From Anagrus nilaparvatae (lineage: Eukaryota; Arthropoda; Insecta; Hymenoptera; Mymaridae): a DNA stretch of 64,000 nucleotides. The notes below the pieces were generated by a model that was not told the DNA's origin, made no database searches, and was given only the letters and a program-made list of their open reading frames with translations. How positions within the stretch are numbered: the first letter of the stretch is position 1; each line of letters starts with the position of its first letter. Below, in pieces: positions 32,008 to 44,282 of this stretch. Position numbers and translations under genes: made by a program. The stretch spans positions 5,231,501-5,295,500 of the forward strand of contig JAKSXM010000247.1 in NCBI GenBank assembly GCA_022575985.1, in the 5' to 3' direction.

Positions 32008-33387
32008 TGTGATGGTAGGAATGCATTTTAGGTTTTCCATAAATTTTTGCTCATTTTCTTACCACCTAAGCTTGTCCCGTCATCGATTTACATTATTTGA
32101 GTTTAAATTTTTAAATATAATAAATAAATAAATAAGTATGATTAAATAAATAATTAAATGAATAAATAGATTAATAAATAAATTTTTTTTGAGTAATCAA
32201 ATAAACAATTAAAATTTTAATTAAATAAAAATAAAGAGTTAATAAATAATTAATAAATAATTAATAAATAGATAAATAAATAAATAGATAAATTTTTAAA
32301 ATACATAATTAATAAAAAGATTTTTCTTTATCAAAAAAAAAAAATGTTAAAAAAAAAAATTTATAAAAAAAGTAAAAATTCAAAAAAAATTTTTTAGTAT
32401 AAGTTAGTTTTATAAGGTGTAAAACACACATTTTTCAAAGCAACGCTGACGTGCCGGTGTTTTTTTTATTGTACACGTAATTTCTTAAAGGGGAGGCGGA
32501 AATGCATCAATTAGGAGTAATTAAAACTCAAAAATTAAAAATGAATGCATCTCCACCTTCCGTTTAAGAAATCCAAAATAGACACACGCATTATTTCCTG
32601 CGCGTGGGCCAGTAGGTCCACTATGAAAACGGTCACTGACCGCGCAAGGGCCTAGAAAAAATTGGAGAGGGCGACGACCTGACCTGATGAATGAAGACAA
32701 GTGCAAGGGACACTCTGTCTTCAAACACGCTCCAAAGTAGTAAAAAATTTTGTACTCGCATTCATAAAATCAAATCTTGTAATTTAAAAAAAAAAAAAAA
32801 CTTTTGTACTTAGTCGTTTCTTTAATCGTTTCATTTTTATAATAAATTAGATTTTACCTAACAAAGTAAATTTTTTTATTTCAATTTTTCCGTGAATTAA
32901 CAGTTATCCCGTTTTTGAACCAAATCCATTTTTTTTGTACGAGCAGATCATCAAAAAAATTTTTACACAAGTAAGTAAAAACTCAAAATAAAATTCAAAC
33001 GTATTTTTATAAAGGTTTACGACTCCAAAAATTTTCTCTTTTCTATATAATCAGGCTGAAGGACCTGAATTTCCTACGACCTAGCCTTGGGGACAAGCTG
33101 GTCTTATTCAATTAAATAAAAGCATTAGATTTCTTTTTTTTTATATATTAAACTCTTTGGATAGATAAATTTTTTTTTTCAAGTAATAAATTTTTGAATT
33201 TACTCGAAAGAGCACGTGAACTTATTTTTGTGTACGCGACATCGGCTTAGAGAACTGAACTCGTGGTACTCTCTCTCTTTCTATAAAATATTTTAAAACT
33301 TATTGAGTTATAAAATAAATATAAAATTTTGTTTCTTTTAATTTTTATTTTTATGGGTTAAAATTCACCAGCATTTGGCTCATAACA
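32008..33387 (+). repeat. 3' LTR of the enveloped element, uninterrupted
   Basis: 1380 bp, TGTGATGG...ATAACA. It matches the left LTR after removal of the LINE, with few differences (for example GCTTGTCCC versus GCTTGCCCC, and one CT-repeat unit near 33270). It is followed by the TTGT duplication and the resumed satellite. Confidence 0.93.
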
Positions 33388-33830
33388 TTGTAAACCACCA
33401 ATATGAATTTTACTATTTAATTAAATATTTCTAATTTTTTTTTCATTCTTAGGACTGCCGATATCTAAATTATTACATCGTGAAATTTTTTTAATTTTTC
33501 ATATATAAAATAGCCAGAAATATAGATTGAAATTTTTGTAGTTTTTTCATATTGTAAACAGTTAATATGAATTTTACTATACAGCTAAATTAAAAAAATT
33601 TTTATTTTTTTTATTCTTAAGACTGCCGATAACTATCTTATTTCATTTTTTGAGTTTTTTCATATATCAAATAGCCGACAATATAGATTGAAATTTTTGT
33701 AGTTTTTTCATATTGTTAACCGACAATATGAATTTTACTATATAATTAAATTCTTAAAATTTTTGTTTTTTTCTATTATTCTTAGGACTGCCGATGTCTA
33801 TATTATTTCATATTCAAATTTTTGAGTCAT
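33388..33830. repeat. Satellite A, right block
   Basis: Copies with CTGCCGATATCTA-type cores at about 33454, 33623 and 33789, period about 167 bp. It continues the array interrupted at 1021. Confidence 0.75.
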
Positions 33831-34750
33831 TTCATTTATAAAACAAAAGAGCTTCGGTGCAAATTACTCCTTGGAAAATTGCTATTGAGTTTACGCTTTT
33901 TTTTTAAGTTATTTTCATCACTTCTTATCTTAAAATGGTTTGTATTAAAATATAAAAACCAAAATGCTTTGTTTTTATTAAACGCATTCCTAAAGCCGCT
34001 TTTTTTTTGTTTTTTATTTAATGTATTCATTAAAAAGAAATAGCAAAAAAAGACTTAGAGTCCGATTTATTGAGTTATTGGTTTTATTCATTAAAATATT
34101 AGTATTGAATTTAGCAGAACCTAATTTTTCACTTTATTTTTTTTTTCTAAACCAATCCTGTTTTATAGAAATGTTGTAATTTAAATTGTTTTTATGCAAT
34201 AATAGCATTAAATTATTAGTATTGAACTTAGGAAAATATACCTAACTTAAATGTTTTCGAATATTGACCCGTTTTATAGAAATCTTGTAATTTCAAATAT
34301 TTTTATGCAATGATAGCATTGAAATATATGTATTAAATTTAGCAAAATATACCCCGCTTTCAATTTTTCCGAATAATAGTCTGTTTTTTAGAACAGTTGT
34401 AATTTCAATTGCATTGAAATATTAGTCATTAATTTAGCAGAAACTATACCTCACTTTAGTTTTATTTCGAAAAGTGTCCTTTTTTATAGAAAAGTTGTAA
34501 TTTCAATCGTTTTTATGCAATAATAGTATTGATATATTATAGTATTGAATTTATCAAAATATACCCAACTTAAATGTTTTTGAATTCCGTCGTGTTTTAT
34601 AGAAATGTTGTAATTTCAAATGTTTTGATGCAATGATAGCATTGAAATATCAGTATTGAATTTAGCAAAATATACCCAACTTAAATGTTTTCGAATATTG
34701 TCCTGTTTTATAGAAATCTTGTAATTTCAAAAATTTTTCTGCAATGGTAG
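33831..34750. repeat. Transition sequence and start of satellite C
   Basis: To about 34100 this is AT-rich with no clear unit. From there repeats of about 115-120 bp carry TTTTATAGAAATGTTGTAATTTCAA-type, GCAATGATAGCATTGAAATA and TTTAGCAAAATATACC motifs. The same family resumes at 39887. Confidence 0.75.
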
Positions 34751-34755
34751 CATTG

Positions 34756-34978
34756 TATTCCAGTATATATATGTATTATATGTATTATACGTCTCTTTGT
34801 ATTATGTGTCTTATTATATTGCGCATGACAGCGCCTCTATTGTATAACTGCGGTCGAGAGTTCAGTTCGCTCTCCGACACCGCCATGAACACACACTGCA
34901 AATATATACTACATTAACAATAATGGCTGCTGCATTACATATTTAATTCAAACCTCAAATCCATCCCATCTTGGAACA
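34756..34978 (+). repeat. 5' LTR of the nonautonomous element
   Basis: 223 bp. It supplies the empty reference for the MITE in the other LTR: its GCAAATATATACTAC is intact. Confidence 0.9.
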
Positions 34979-34980
34979 TC

Positions 34981-34996
34981 TGGTCCAATCGAGCCG
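34981..34996 (+). promoter_or_regulatory. Primer-site-like sequence
   Basis: TGGTCCAATCGAGCCG begins 2 nt after the LTR. I could not assign the tRNA. Confidence 0.45.
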
Positions 34997-37670
34997 AATC
35001 ATAGCGTTTTTTTGTGCGGCACAGGTTTTCATAAATAGTATTTTTTATATATTTTTTGCAACAAAACGTTTTCAAAAAAGTGTGTTCTATATTTTCGTGC
35101 ACGTGCAAGTCTCTTTTTTAGTTTGTGAATTTTCAAGATTTGTGCGTATCAAAAAATCCATTACATCCTGGACCATCTGGTATCATCGTGTAGATTTTTT
35201 ATACTCAAAGTGCGACACATGTCTCAACGCATAATATTTTTTATATATTTTTGGCAAACAACGTTTAAAAAAAAAAAATATTGCGTGTTTTTACATGTTG
35301 TGCACGTGCAAACTTTTGTATTTTTTTTTCATTAAGACAAAAAATATTTTCGGAGCGAACAATCAACATTTTATAGTTTTGTGCACGTGACAAATCAAAA
35401 ATTAGTTCAAAGTGTTATAAAATATTTAAAAAAAAAAAATATATACTCAAAACTATTTTTTCGTGCACATGTCTGGTGTCATTTTGCAAATTTTTTTTTT
35501 TCTCGTCTCCAAAAAACTAACTTGGCAAAATTTTTACTTCGTATTCAAAAAATTCATCATTTCATCGCCAAAAAATCAAAATTTTGCAAAAAATCAGAAT
35601 TTTTAAAGAGTGGTAGTTATAGAAGAAGCATTTTCATTGGTCAGCCGTATTTACGCCTTTTATTTTCAACGTCATAGTGCTTCGATCGCAATCGGCTTTC
35701 ATCGCTACTCTTCGCTGCTCTTCGCTGCTCTTCGCTGATCCTCGCTGTTCGTCGTCAACATTACGTATTATACAGTTCACTGCATGATTTTTCGTCTGCT
35801 GTCCAAAGTAAACAAAGTCAACATGTTCATCAGCTGTGTCAACAATAGTATTCGTTCGTCTGTCGTGAAATTCGTCGTCTGCCGTCAGCTGATGTATCTT
35901 AAGTTATGTTTACTTTATTTATTTTTCTCTATTTATTTATAAACAACTCATATAGTTTTATTGTCATAAATTAATTAATTATTTATTTTTTATTACTTAC
36001 TCTTTCAATTGATCAATCCTTTAAATAATTAAGTCTCATTTTTAATTATTTAAACCTGGCATATTTTTCATTGATCAATACTTTTAAATAATTAGGTCTA
36101 AATTTTAATTATTTAACTTAGCAAATTTACAATTGATCAATACCTTAAATAATTGAGTCTGAATTTTAATTGTTTAAGCTTAGCATTTTGTCATTTGTCA
36201 AATAATATAAATAAATAATTTAATCAAATCTTTGTTTATAAATAAATACTTTGTTTTTTATGCCTACAATTAAATTATTTAATTTAATTATCTAACTTTA
36301 GTACATTTTTCAATTGATCAAACTTTCAAATAAATTATTAATTATCTAATCCTAGCAAAATTTTCTATTGATCAATTAATAAATTTTAAATCATAAAATT
36401 GTATTTTTTTTCTAATTTTCATAAATTGTCATACTAATTATAAATTGCGTCGTTTGTAGGTTATATACTGGCTTGATTCTAAAACAACTGGTTGATAATT
36501 GCTGCAGTCTTCAAGTATCCTGTTTACCAGTGAAGTCTTCTGTCATTCTGTTGGGAACTGCAATCATTCAATATTATTTTTTGTCATCAAACGAAGACGT
36601 TTCAAGTCAACTTCAATGTCGTATTTTGGATTTTATTTTATATTCAAGTGGATACCTTGCTTCGTTTGGGTCAACAATTATAGTTTTTACTATTTGAATT
36701 TCGTATGATTTTTATTTTTTTTTCTTATACATTAGCTTCTGTCAAAGTTAATTGTAACTTCAAATACTTAAACATGTCTTGTAAATTTTCAGTATTTAAG
36801 GTATATCACTGCTCTCACGAATCTAGGTTATTTAAAAATATGACTTATATAGACAATTTTCGTTCCTTTACAAATTAAATATTTACATGTTTAATTCTCA
36901 TTGTTAGCTTCAAAACAAAACTAGTCAAAATTAGTCTTTTAGTAAATTTTAAAATTTATGAATATTATAACCTCTAACTGTACATTTTTCTATTTCTCTC
37001 ATTCTTTTATTTGGGCTTCACCTCTATTTGTATTTCATTTAATTTCTCTAATTTTAGTTCCATCAAATTTAACATGGTGGGTGGCATAATTTTTCATAGT
37101 AATCAAATAAGGTGGGTGGCGTAATTGATTTTAGTACCAGTCTTTTTGGTTTTCTTTTTTCTTTGTCGGGGGAGAAACATAGAATAATGTATTCTTTATT
37201 TAAAAATGTAACAACATTTTAGTCTTATAACTTAATTATTCTTCAGTGCCTTTTTACATTTCTCATTTACATTTTTGAGACTATTTTCTTTAAGGATTAT
37301 TTTGTTTTGCTTAGAATCGCGGGAGCATTGTTTAATTACTTATTAATTCTTAAATTGTATGTTTCACATGTGTTGATCTAGGCGAATCAATGTTTCTGTT
37401 TGATTTTTTAATTATACAGTGGAACTTGTATAATTCGAACTTATGTATCATAATTTTGATTGGAGGTCTCAATAGATTGTCAGATCCGCTGATCTGGTGG
37501 CTGGTGCTGAAGATTGTACTTTATTGTCAAAGAATGTAATTCATTGTCAAAAATTGTATCTTATTGTCAAAAGATTCTATTTTTTATATTGTCAAAATTA
37601 TTCATTTTATTATCATTTTAGAATCAAAATTATTGTATATATACTATTATTATAAACTAAATTATTTTTT
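34997..37670. other. Noncoding interior of the LTR element
   Basis: Small frames (for example 34971-35234 and 35381-35677) have no recognisable domain. Short tandem repeats of CTTCGCTG(A/C)T type occur at 35700-35750. Degenerate units of about 60-80 bp with TTGATCAAT and AATTATTTAA cores occupy about 36001-36420. Confidence 0.6.
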
Positions 37671-37678
37671 ATTGTTAA

Positions 37679-38813
37679 TAGAGGTGGACGAGACTGCGAG
37701 ACCAGCATCGGTTTCGAGACGAGACCGAGACGAGAGCATTTGTAGAAAATTCGGGACGAGACGAGACATTCATATCGAGACTCTCGGAAAGTCTCGTCTC
37801 GAAAAAAAAAGTTATTAATACTATTAGTTAATTTAAATTTTTACAATAAGTAAAAAAGCATTAAAATTAATATTCTTATTAAGACTGTATACTTAAAAAA
37901 TAGTTATAATTATAGTTTTCTTTGATTTATCACTGCATAAATTTTCTTAAACATTAAGTTTTATTTGATGATACATTATCAACAGTGATACCTTGAATTT
38001 TTCCCTCGATCTCATAATCTTTTAAGGCTTGAAAAAGTATATGGGCTAAATCTTTTTCTGGTCAGCGGCAAGAAAGCACGTATTTCCCGGATGGCCATAA
38101 AAAAAGAATGCCCCAAATCGCAGTTTACCATCCTCGGCTTCGCCTCGGAAAGTAATTTGCGTGCGTTTTGGGCCATTCTTTATTTTTCTGGACATGGGTC
38201 GTAATATACTATTCCTGAATGTTTGGCTCCTAGCTGATAGTATAAAATCTAAAGTTATTGAACGTAAAATCCAGTGTTCATCAATAAAATATGGGCTGTT
38301 ATTCGGCCGTAAAAGGATTCAGTTATATGATCAGCTAACCAACCATCAAATAATATCAATAATAATCAACCGTCAAAGATAATTTAGAAACATTATTATT
38401 TTAAATCTTAAAAATACGTTACAGTAATTTATTGCAGATAAAAAATTTTTTTTTAAATTCATACAATTTTAATCAAAAACAATATTTTTTTATCTATAAT
38501 TTTACAAAAGAATAACTGCTTGATAAAAATTGTCAATTTATTTTATTAGCCATAAATGAAACTCAGCTCAGAGGACGCTTTGTCTCACAGGAATTTATAA
38601 ATTTGTAATTGTTTGTATATAAATAGTTGACAGTTTTATTTTTATAATTTTCCTGAAGAAAAACTTCAATTTTTTCGAGACTTTCTCGAAAACGAGACGA
38701 GATCGAGACGAGACCGAGACGAGACCGAGACGAGACTGCAAAATTTCGAAATATCCGATACCGAGACGAGACAAGCCTAAAGTCTCGGTATCGTCTCGTA
38801 TCGTCCACCTCTA
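37679..38813. mobile_element. hAT-like nonautonomous transposon
   Basis: Terminal inverted repeats TAGAGGTGGACGA start both ends. An 8-bp duplication ATTGTTAA lies at 37671-37678 and 38814-38821. Both subterminal regions carry clusters of GAGACGAGAC-type minisatellite in opposite orientation. The interior has a short palindrome (GAATGCCCCAAA with TTTGGGCCATTC, 38108-38176) around a GC-rich centre. No transposase frame is present. The 8-bp TSD and the TIR style fit hAT. Confidence 0.85.
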
Positions 38814-38881
38814 ATTGTTAATCAATTTTTAAAACTAAATCTTTATTTTTTATAAGCTTTTGTATTAACATTCTACTCCGC

Positions 38882-38898
38882 AGAATGGGTGGGTGAGA
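38882..38898 (+). promoter_or_regulatory. Polypurine tract of the nonautonomous LTR element
   Basis: AGAATGGGTGGGTGAGA directly precedes the right LTR. Confidence 0.6.
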
Positions 38899-39881
38899 TA
38901 TTCCAGTATATATATGTATTATATGTATTATACGTCTCTTTGTATTATGTATCTTATTATATTGCGCATGACAGCGCCTCTATTGTATAACTGCGGTCGA
39001 GAGTTCAGTTCGCTCTCCGACACCGCTATGAACACACACTGCAAATATACACTGTCATTCTCAGATATCGCTCCTATCATAAATCATTATTATTTTCAAT
39101 TATTTACGCATTATAAGGGATTTTTAAAGAATTTTAAATGTCTGTTAGATTTTAAAATTGAAACAAAAGAAAAATAAAGACAATAGACTCAGGTAAATTT
39201 TATTTTTATTTTTTTAATTTTTTAACAAATAAATTTTTATTAAATTTTGTTTTTTACGACCTTGTTGGACAATAATAAATCTTTTCGATTTATAATCATT
39301 AACTCACTGTTGTGATACGTGGATATAATCTATATCTCTTTTAATTAACGTACCCAGTAGTTATTTTTTTTATTAATGCATAAACAAATTGCGATGCAAT
39401 TTTTCAATTAGAAAAATAAAAGCTAGCAAAATTTGAATGGCAAAAATCGGCCAACATAAACGTCTCGGCATTTCGACTGAATTATGTTCTATTTTTACGG
39501 GAATTTAAATGTTATATAGTTTATGTTGGCCGATTTTTGCCATTCAAATTTTGCTAGCTTTTATTTTTCTAAATGAAAAATTGCATCGCAATTTGTTTAT
39601 GCATTAATAAAAAACATAAAAAATTTATTTGTTAAAAAATTAAAAAAATAAAAATAAAATTTACCTGAGTCCATTGTCTTTTTTTTTCTTTTGTTTTAAT
39701 TTTAAAATCTAACAGAAATTTAAATTTTTATAGAAATCCCTTATAATGCGTAAATAATTGAAAATAATAATGATTTATGATAGGAGCGATATCTGAGAAT
39801 GACAGTGTATACTACATTAACAATAATGGCTGCTGCATTACATATTTAATTCAAACCTCAAATCCATCCCATCTTGGAACA
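38899..39881 (+). repeat. 3' LTR of the nonautonomous element, carrying a MITE
   Basis: Once the insert 39050-39807 and one TA are removed it is 223 bp, exactly the length of the left LTR, with only a few substitutions. Confidence 0.9.
39050..39807. mobile_element. Palindromic TA-flanked MITE (mariner/Tc1-like)
   Basis: It begins CACTGTCATTCTCAG and ends with the reverse complement. It is flanked by TA at 39048-39049 and 39808-39809, where the sister LTR has a single TA. Nearly the entire element is an inverted repeat around about 39490, except for a ~115-bp block at about 39245-39360 present only in the left arm. No transposase is encoded. Confidence 0.92.
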
Positions 39882-39886
39882 CATTG

Positions 39887-42800
39887 AAATATTAGTATTG
39901 AATTTAACAGAAATTATACCCCTATTTAATATATTTATCGTTAACAACTTAAAAAGATTAACTAATATTGATGGTCCACAATTTGAAAAAACATCTAAAA
40001 ATTTTAATATATATTGTCGGGTGTTTTATATATGCAAGAGCTTAAATAATTTCATTATATAAGAAAATGGATATCGCCTGTAATAAACATGAAAAAATAA
40101 AAATTTCGATAACATATATCGTATAGATAAATTTAAATTGATAGTCCTCAATTTAAAAAACTTCTAAAAATTTTAATATATATTGTCGTGTGTATTATAG
40201 CAGAAACTATACGCTATTCTATATTTTTTTCTAATAGTGTCCTGTTTTTTATTAAAGTTGCAACTAAAAATATTTTTTTGCAATGATAGCATTGAAAAAT
40301 TTTTATTGACTTTAGCAGAAACTATACGCCATTATTAATTTTTTTCGATTAGTCGTCCTGTTTTATATAAAAGTTGTAATTTCAAATATTTTTATGCACT
40401 GATTGCATTGAAATATTTTTATTGACTTTAGCAGACACTATACGCTATTCTATATTTTTTTCGATTTGTGTCCTTTTTTAATTAAAAGTTGGAATTTCAA
40501 ATATTCTTATGCAATTATTGCATTGAAATATTTTTATTGACTTTAGCAGAAACTATACATCATTTTATATTTTTTTCTAATAGTGACCTATTTTATATAA
40601 AAGTTGAAACTAAAATATTTTTTTGCAATTATTGCATTGAAATATTTTTATTGACTTTAGAAGAAACTATTTTAATATTCATCATTTTATATTTTATTCT
40701 AATAAAGTCCTGTTTTATATAAAAGTTGCAACTTAAAATATTTTTGTGCAACGATTTGCATTGAAATATTTTTATTAACTTTAGCAGAGAATATACGCTA
40801 TTCTAAATTTTTTTCGATTAGTGTCCTGTTTTATATAAAAGTTGTAATTTAAAATGTTTTTATGCAATGATAGCATTAAAATTTTTATATTTACTTTGGC
40901 AGAAACTATACGCTATTCTAAAATTTTTTTTAATAGTCATACACTTTTATGCAATAATTGTATTGAAATATTTTTTTAATCTCAAAAATTTTTATGCAAT
41001 GATAGCATTAAAATATTTTTATTGACTTTAGCAGAAACTATACGCTATTTAAAATTTTATTCAATAAGTTTCCTGTTTTATATAAAAGTTGCAACTTGAA
41101 ATATTTTTGTGCAATGATTGCCTTGGAATATTTTTATTGACTTTAGCAGAAACTATACGCCATTTAAAATTTTTTTTGATTAGTTTCCTGTTTTATATAA
41201 AAGATGTAATTGCAAATATTTTTATGTAATGATTTCATTGAAATATTTTTATTAACTTTAGCAGAAACTATACGCCATTATAAATTTTTTTCTAATAGTC
41301 TCCTGTTTTATATAAAAGTTGCAACTTAAAATATTTTTGTACAATGATTGCATTGAAATATTTTTATTGACTTTAGCAGAAACTATACGCAATTTTAAAT
41401 TTTTTTCGATTAGTTTCCTGTTTTATATAAAAGTTGTAATTTCAAATATTTTTATGCAATGATTTCATTGAAATATTTTTATTGACTTTAGTAGAAACTA
41501 TATGCCATTTAAAATTTTTTTCTAATAGTCTCCTGTTTTATAGAAAATTTGTAATTCCAAATATTTTCATGCAATGATAGCATTGAAATTTTTTTATTCA
41601 CTTTAGCAGAAACTATACGCTATTCTAAATTTTTTTTTGATAGTCTCCTGTTTTATAGAAAAGTTGGAATTTCAAATATTTGTATGCAATAATTGCATTG
41701 AGAGAATTTTTATGCAATGATTGCATTAAAATATTTTTTTAATTTCAAAAATTATTATTCAATGATTGCATTAAAATTTTTTTATTTACTTTAGCAGAAA
41801 CTATATGCTATTATAAATTTATATAAATTACACTAGTGAAAAAAAATAGGTTATAATTACGTACTTAAGTACATAATTATTACGTACTGATTTGACCGAT
41901 TTTAGTACGTAATAATTACGTGTTAATTACGTAATAATTACGTAATTATTATCTAATATGTATATTCCTAATACTGTCGATAAAATTATTAATTTTTTAT
42001 TAGAAACACTTTAATCTGTTAAAATTTCTTAAATTTTAATATGCACTTGTATAGAAAATAAAGTAATTTATTTTACTATTTAATATTATGTCTTTTAAAA
42101 AAATAATATTTTATTAAGCAAAAAATTACCTCCTCCTGAGCGTAAAACTTGGCACGTTATTTTCTACACTCGTTCTACCTGTAGGGGGCCAAAAAGTATT
42201 GCAAGTAACATGGGCAAAAACCTTTATCACTCATATCCAGCTTCGTGCTAGTGATCACGCTATTAAAAAAATTTGATATTTATAAGCAGCTTTTTTTATT
42301 TTTTGTCTTTTCAAAATTTAGTAATTTATTTAATGTGCATTAGTTGATACTAATGTTGTAATTTAAACATATATAATGGACTATTTTGGTAGTTTCTAAT
42401 TGTTTAATCTTATAATTTTATAATTTTTGTTAAATTATTGGCAATGTGACAATATTAAAAAGAATATAAATAAAATTATGGTTACACTAGCGAGGAACCC
42501 AAAAAATTGAGCAAATATTATACTTATATTATACTTATATCTTATAAATTTTGATTTTTTCTAAAATCATTCAATAATTTTTTGATTTTATTAATATATT
42601 ATACTTATTTTATATTATCATAACCAAATTTTATTTATTTTTAGAACGTTTTATTAAATAATAATAGTAACATAATATTTCAAACGCCTTATGAAACCTA
42701 TAATAATAACATCCATTACGCAATATTTAATATCATGTTGTTAGATTTTATCAAGAGTTAAATTTAATAAAATAATAATAATTATAAAAAATTTAATTTT

Positions 42801-44282
42801 CATATTTTATTTTAATAAAGTTTATGGCTAATTACTATTCCTTTTACAAAATTTATTATAATTCATATTAAACTAAAATAGATAGAAAATTTTGATTAAA
42901 AAAAAATTAATTTAATTCATAAGAAAATATTAGAGATAAAAAAGTTATTCAAAGAGAAATTCTGCAATAATAATTTGTCATTTGATATAAAAATAATTTA
43001 AGTGAATTTTCAGCAGCTTCAAAAGAATTAATATAACTATATTCGCGAATCCCTAATTAACTGTTGTCTGATTTCTAATAAATCTAAAAGAAGTAAAGTT
43101 ATTTAATCAATTACTCTTTACATTTATCTCGAGATAAGGTTTAAAAGGTTTAAAATTGCATTTAGTAAATTTTGTTGTTTAATTTTTTGCTAAACTTTAA
43201 TGTCAAAGGCACCGTTCAGTATCCTCCATAATAAAATATCACATCATTTTAATTATGAATATTCTGACTAAATAATAAGCTGAATATTAGGACAATGATC
43301 AGTAAGCATGATAAAATCTGTTTAAATTATATTAATTAATTAAAAGATGAGAAGAAAAATTACTATTTATTTATAAATAATTGGAAACTTCAAAACTAAA
43401 AATGCTAAAAATAAATGATTTTTTTAAATCTATAGCTTTATTATAAATTACGCACTTATAACGTAATTATTACGTAATTATTACGTACTAAAATCGGTCA
43501 AATCAGTACGTAATAATTGCGTACTTAAGTACGTAATTATTACCTATTTTTTTTCACTAGTGTATAAATAAATTTTTGTCTAACAGTCTCCTGTTTTATA
43601 GAAAAGTTGGAATTTCAAATATTTGTATGGAAAAATTGCACTGACAAAATTTTTATGCAATGATTGCATTAAAATATTTTTTTTATTTCAAAATTTTTAT
43701 GCAATGATTGCATTAAATTTTTTTTTGTATTTGTATTGTTTTATAAGAAAATTGTATTTCTTTATTGACTTTACCAGAAACTATATGTCATTATAAATTT
43801 TTTCATAACAGTCTCCTGTTTTATAGAAAAGTTGGAATTTCAAATATTTGTATGCATTAATTGCACTGAGAAAATTTTTATGCAATGATTGCATTAAAAT
43901 ATTTTTTTAATTTCAAAAATTTTTATGCAATGATTGCATTAAATTTTTTTTTGTATTTGTCTTGTTTTATAAGAAAATTGTATTTTTTAATTGACTTTAC
44001 CAGAAACTATACGCCATTATAAATTTTTTTCTAACAGTCTCCTTTTTTATAGAAAAGTTTTTTCGAATCTAAGGATTTGTTTGTTCATCAAGGTCGTATC
44101 AAATAATTAAGTATAGGAAAGTTGGAATTTCAAATATTTCTATGCAATAATTGCATTGAGAAAATTTTTATACAATGATTGTATTAAAATAATTTTTTAA
44201 TTTCAAAAATTTTTATGCAATGATTGCATTGGAATATTTTTATTGACTTTAGCAGAAACTATACGCCATTTAAAATTTTTTT
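39887..44282. repeat. Satellite C, ~110-120-bp units
   Basis: Each unit carries ACTTTAGCAGAAACTATACGC, then CTAATAGT-TCCTGTTTTATA, an AAGTTG(C/T)AA(C/T)TT segment and ATGCAATGATTGCATTGAAAT. Many diverged copies run in direct orientation. It continues after the inserts at 41831, 44283 and 46125. Short frames over it arise from the repeat and are not genes. Confidence 0.9.
41831..43562. mobile_element. TA-flanked 1.73-kb nonautonomous DNA transposon
   Basis: Ends are CACTAGTGAAAAAAAATAGG and its complement. The inverted repeats extend over about 110 bp, rich in TACGTAATTA motifs. TA is duplicated (41829-41830 and 43563-43564), proven by the empty copy of the same satellite segment near 47867-47886. 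The interior is AT-rich with no transposase frame; a more balanced stretch at 42130-42260 is unexplained. TSD and ends fit a Tc1/mariner relative. Confidence 0.9.

Larger units (their letters stand above)
1022..33387 (+). mobile_element. Ty3/gypsy-like enveloped LTR retrotransposon with nested insertions
   Basis: Direct repeats TGTGATGG...ATAACA bound the element (1022-4587 and 32008-33387), flanked by the 4-bp duplication TTGT at 1018-1021 and 33388-33391. The flanking satellite reads straight across when the element is removed. A primer-site-like TGGCATCCC follows the left LTR and a purine tract precedes the right LTR. Gene order gag, protease, RT, RNase H, integrase, env, accessory ORF is that of an errantivirus-like retroelement. 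The two LTRs differ by only a handful of substitutions and small indels by eye, so the insertion is fairly young, yet several ORFs are already broken. At least three other elements sit inside its LTR and leader, which is why it spans 32 kb. Confidence 0.9.
34756..39881 (+). mobile_element. Nonautonomous LTR element with two nested MITEs
   Basis: Direct repeats of 223 bp (34756-34978, and 38899-39881 once a 758-bp MITE plus its TA duplication are removed) begin TATTCCAG and end TTGGAACA. The target duplication is CATTG (34751-34755 and 39882-39886), and the flanking satellite C joins perfectly when the element is removed. A TGG-starting primer-like site follows the left repeat by 2 nt, and a purine tract precedes the right repeat. 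The interior shows no gag or pol on either strand. A 5-bp TSD fits copia or BEL-Pao parentage; the LTR start TA instead of TG is odd. Confidence 0.88.

Noticed and set aside
34971..35677. Open frames 34971-35234 and 35381-35677
   Set aside because: Phe/Lys-rich low-complexity translation of AT-rich DNA, no gag or pol motif.
35825..35890. CTGATGA on the minus strand and CTGATG on the plus strand as hammerhead cores
   Set aside because: No stem I, III or cleavage triplet could be placed.
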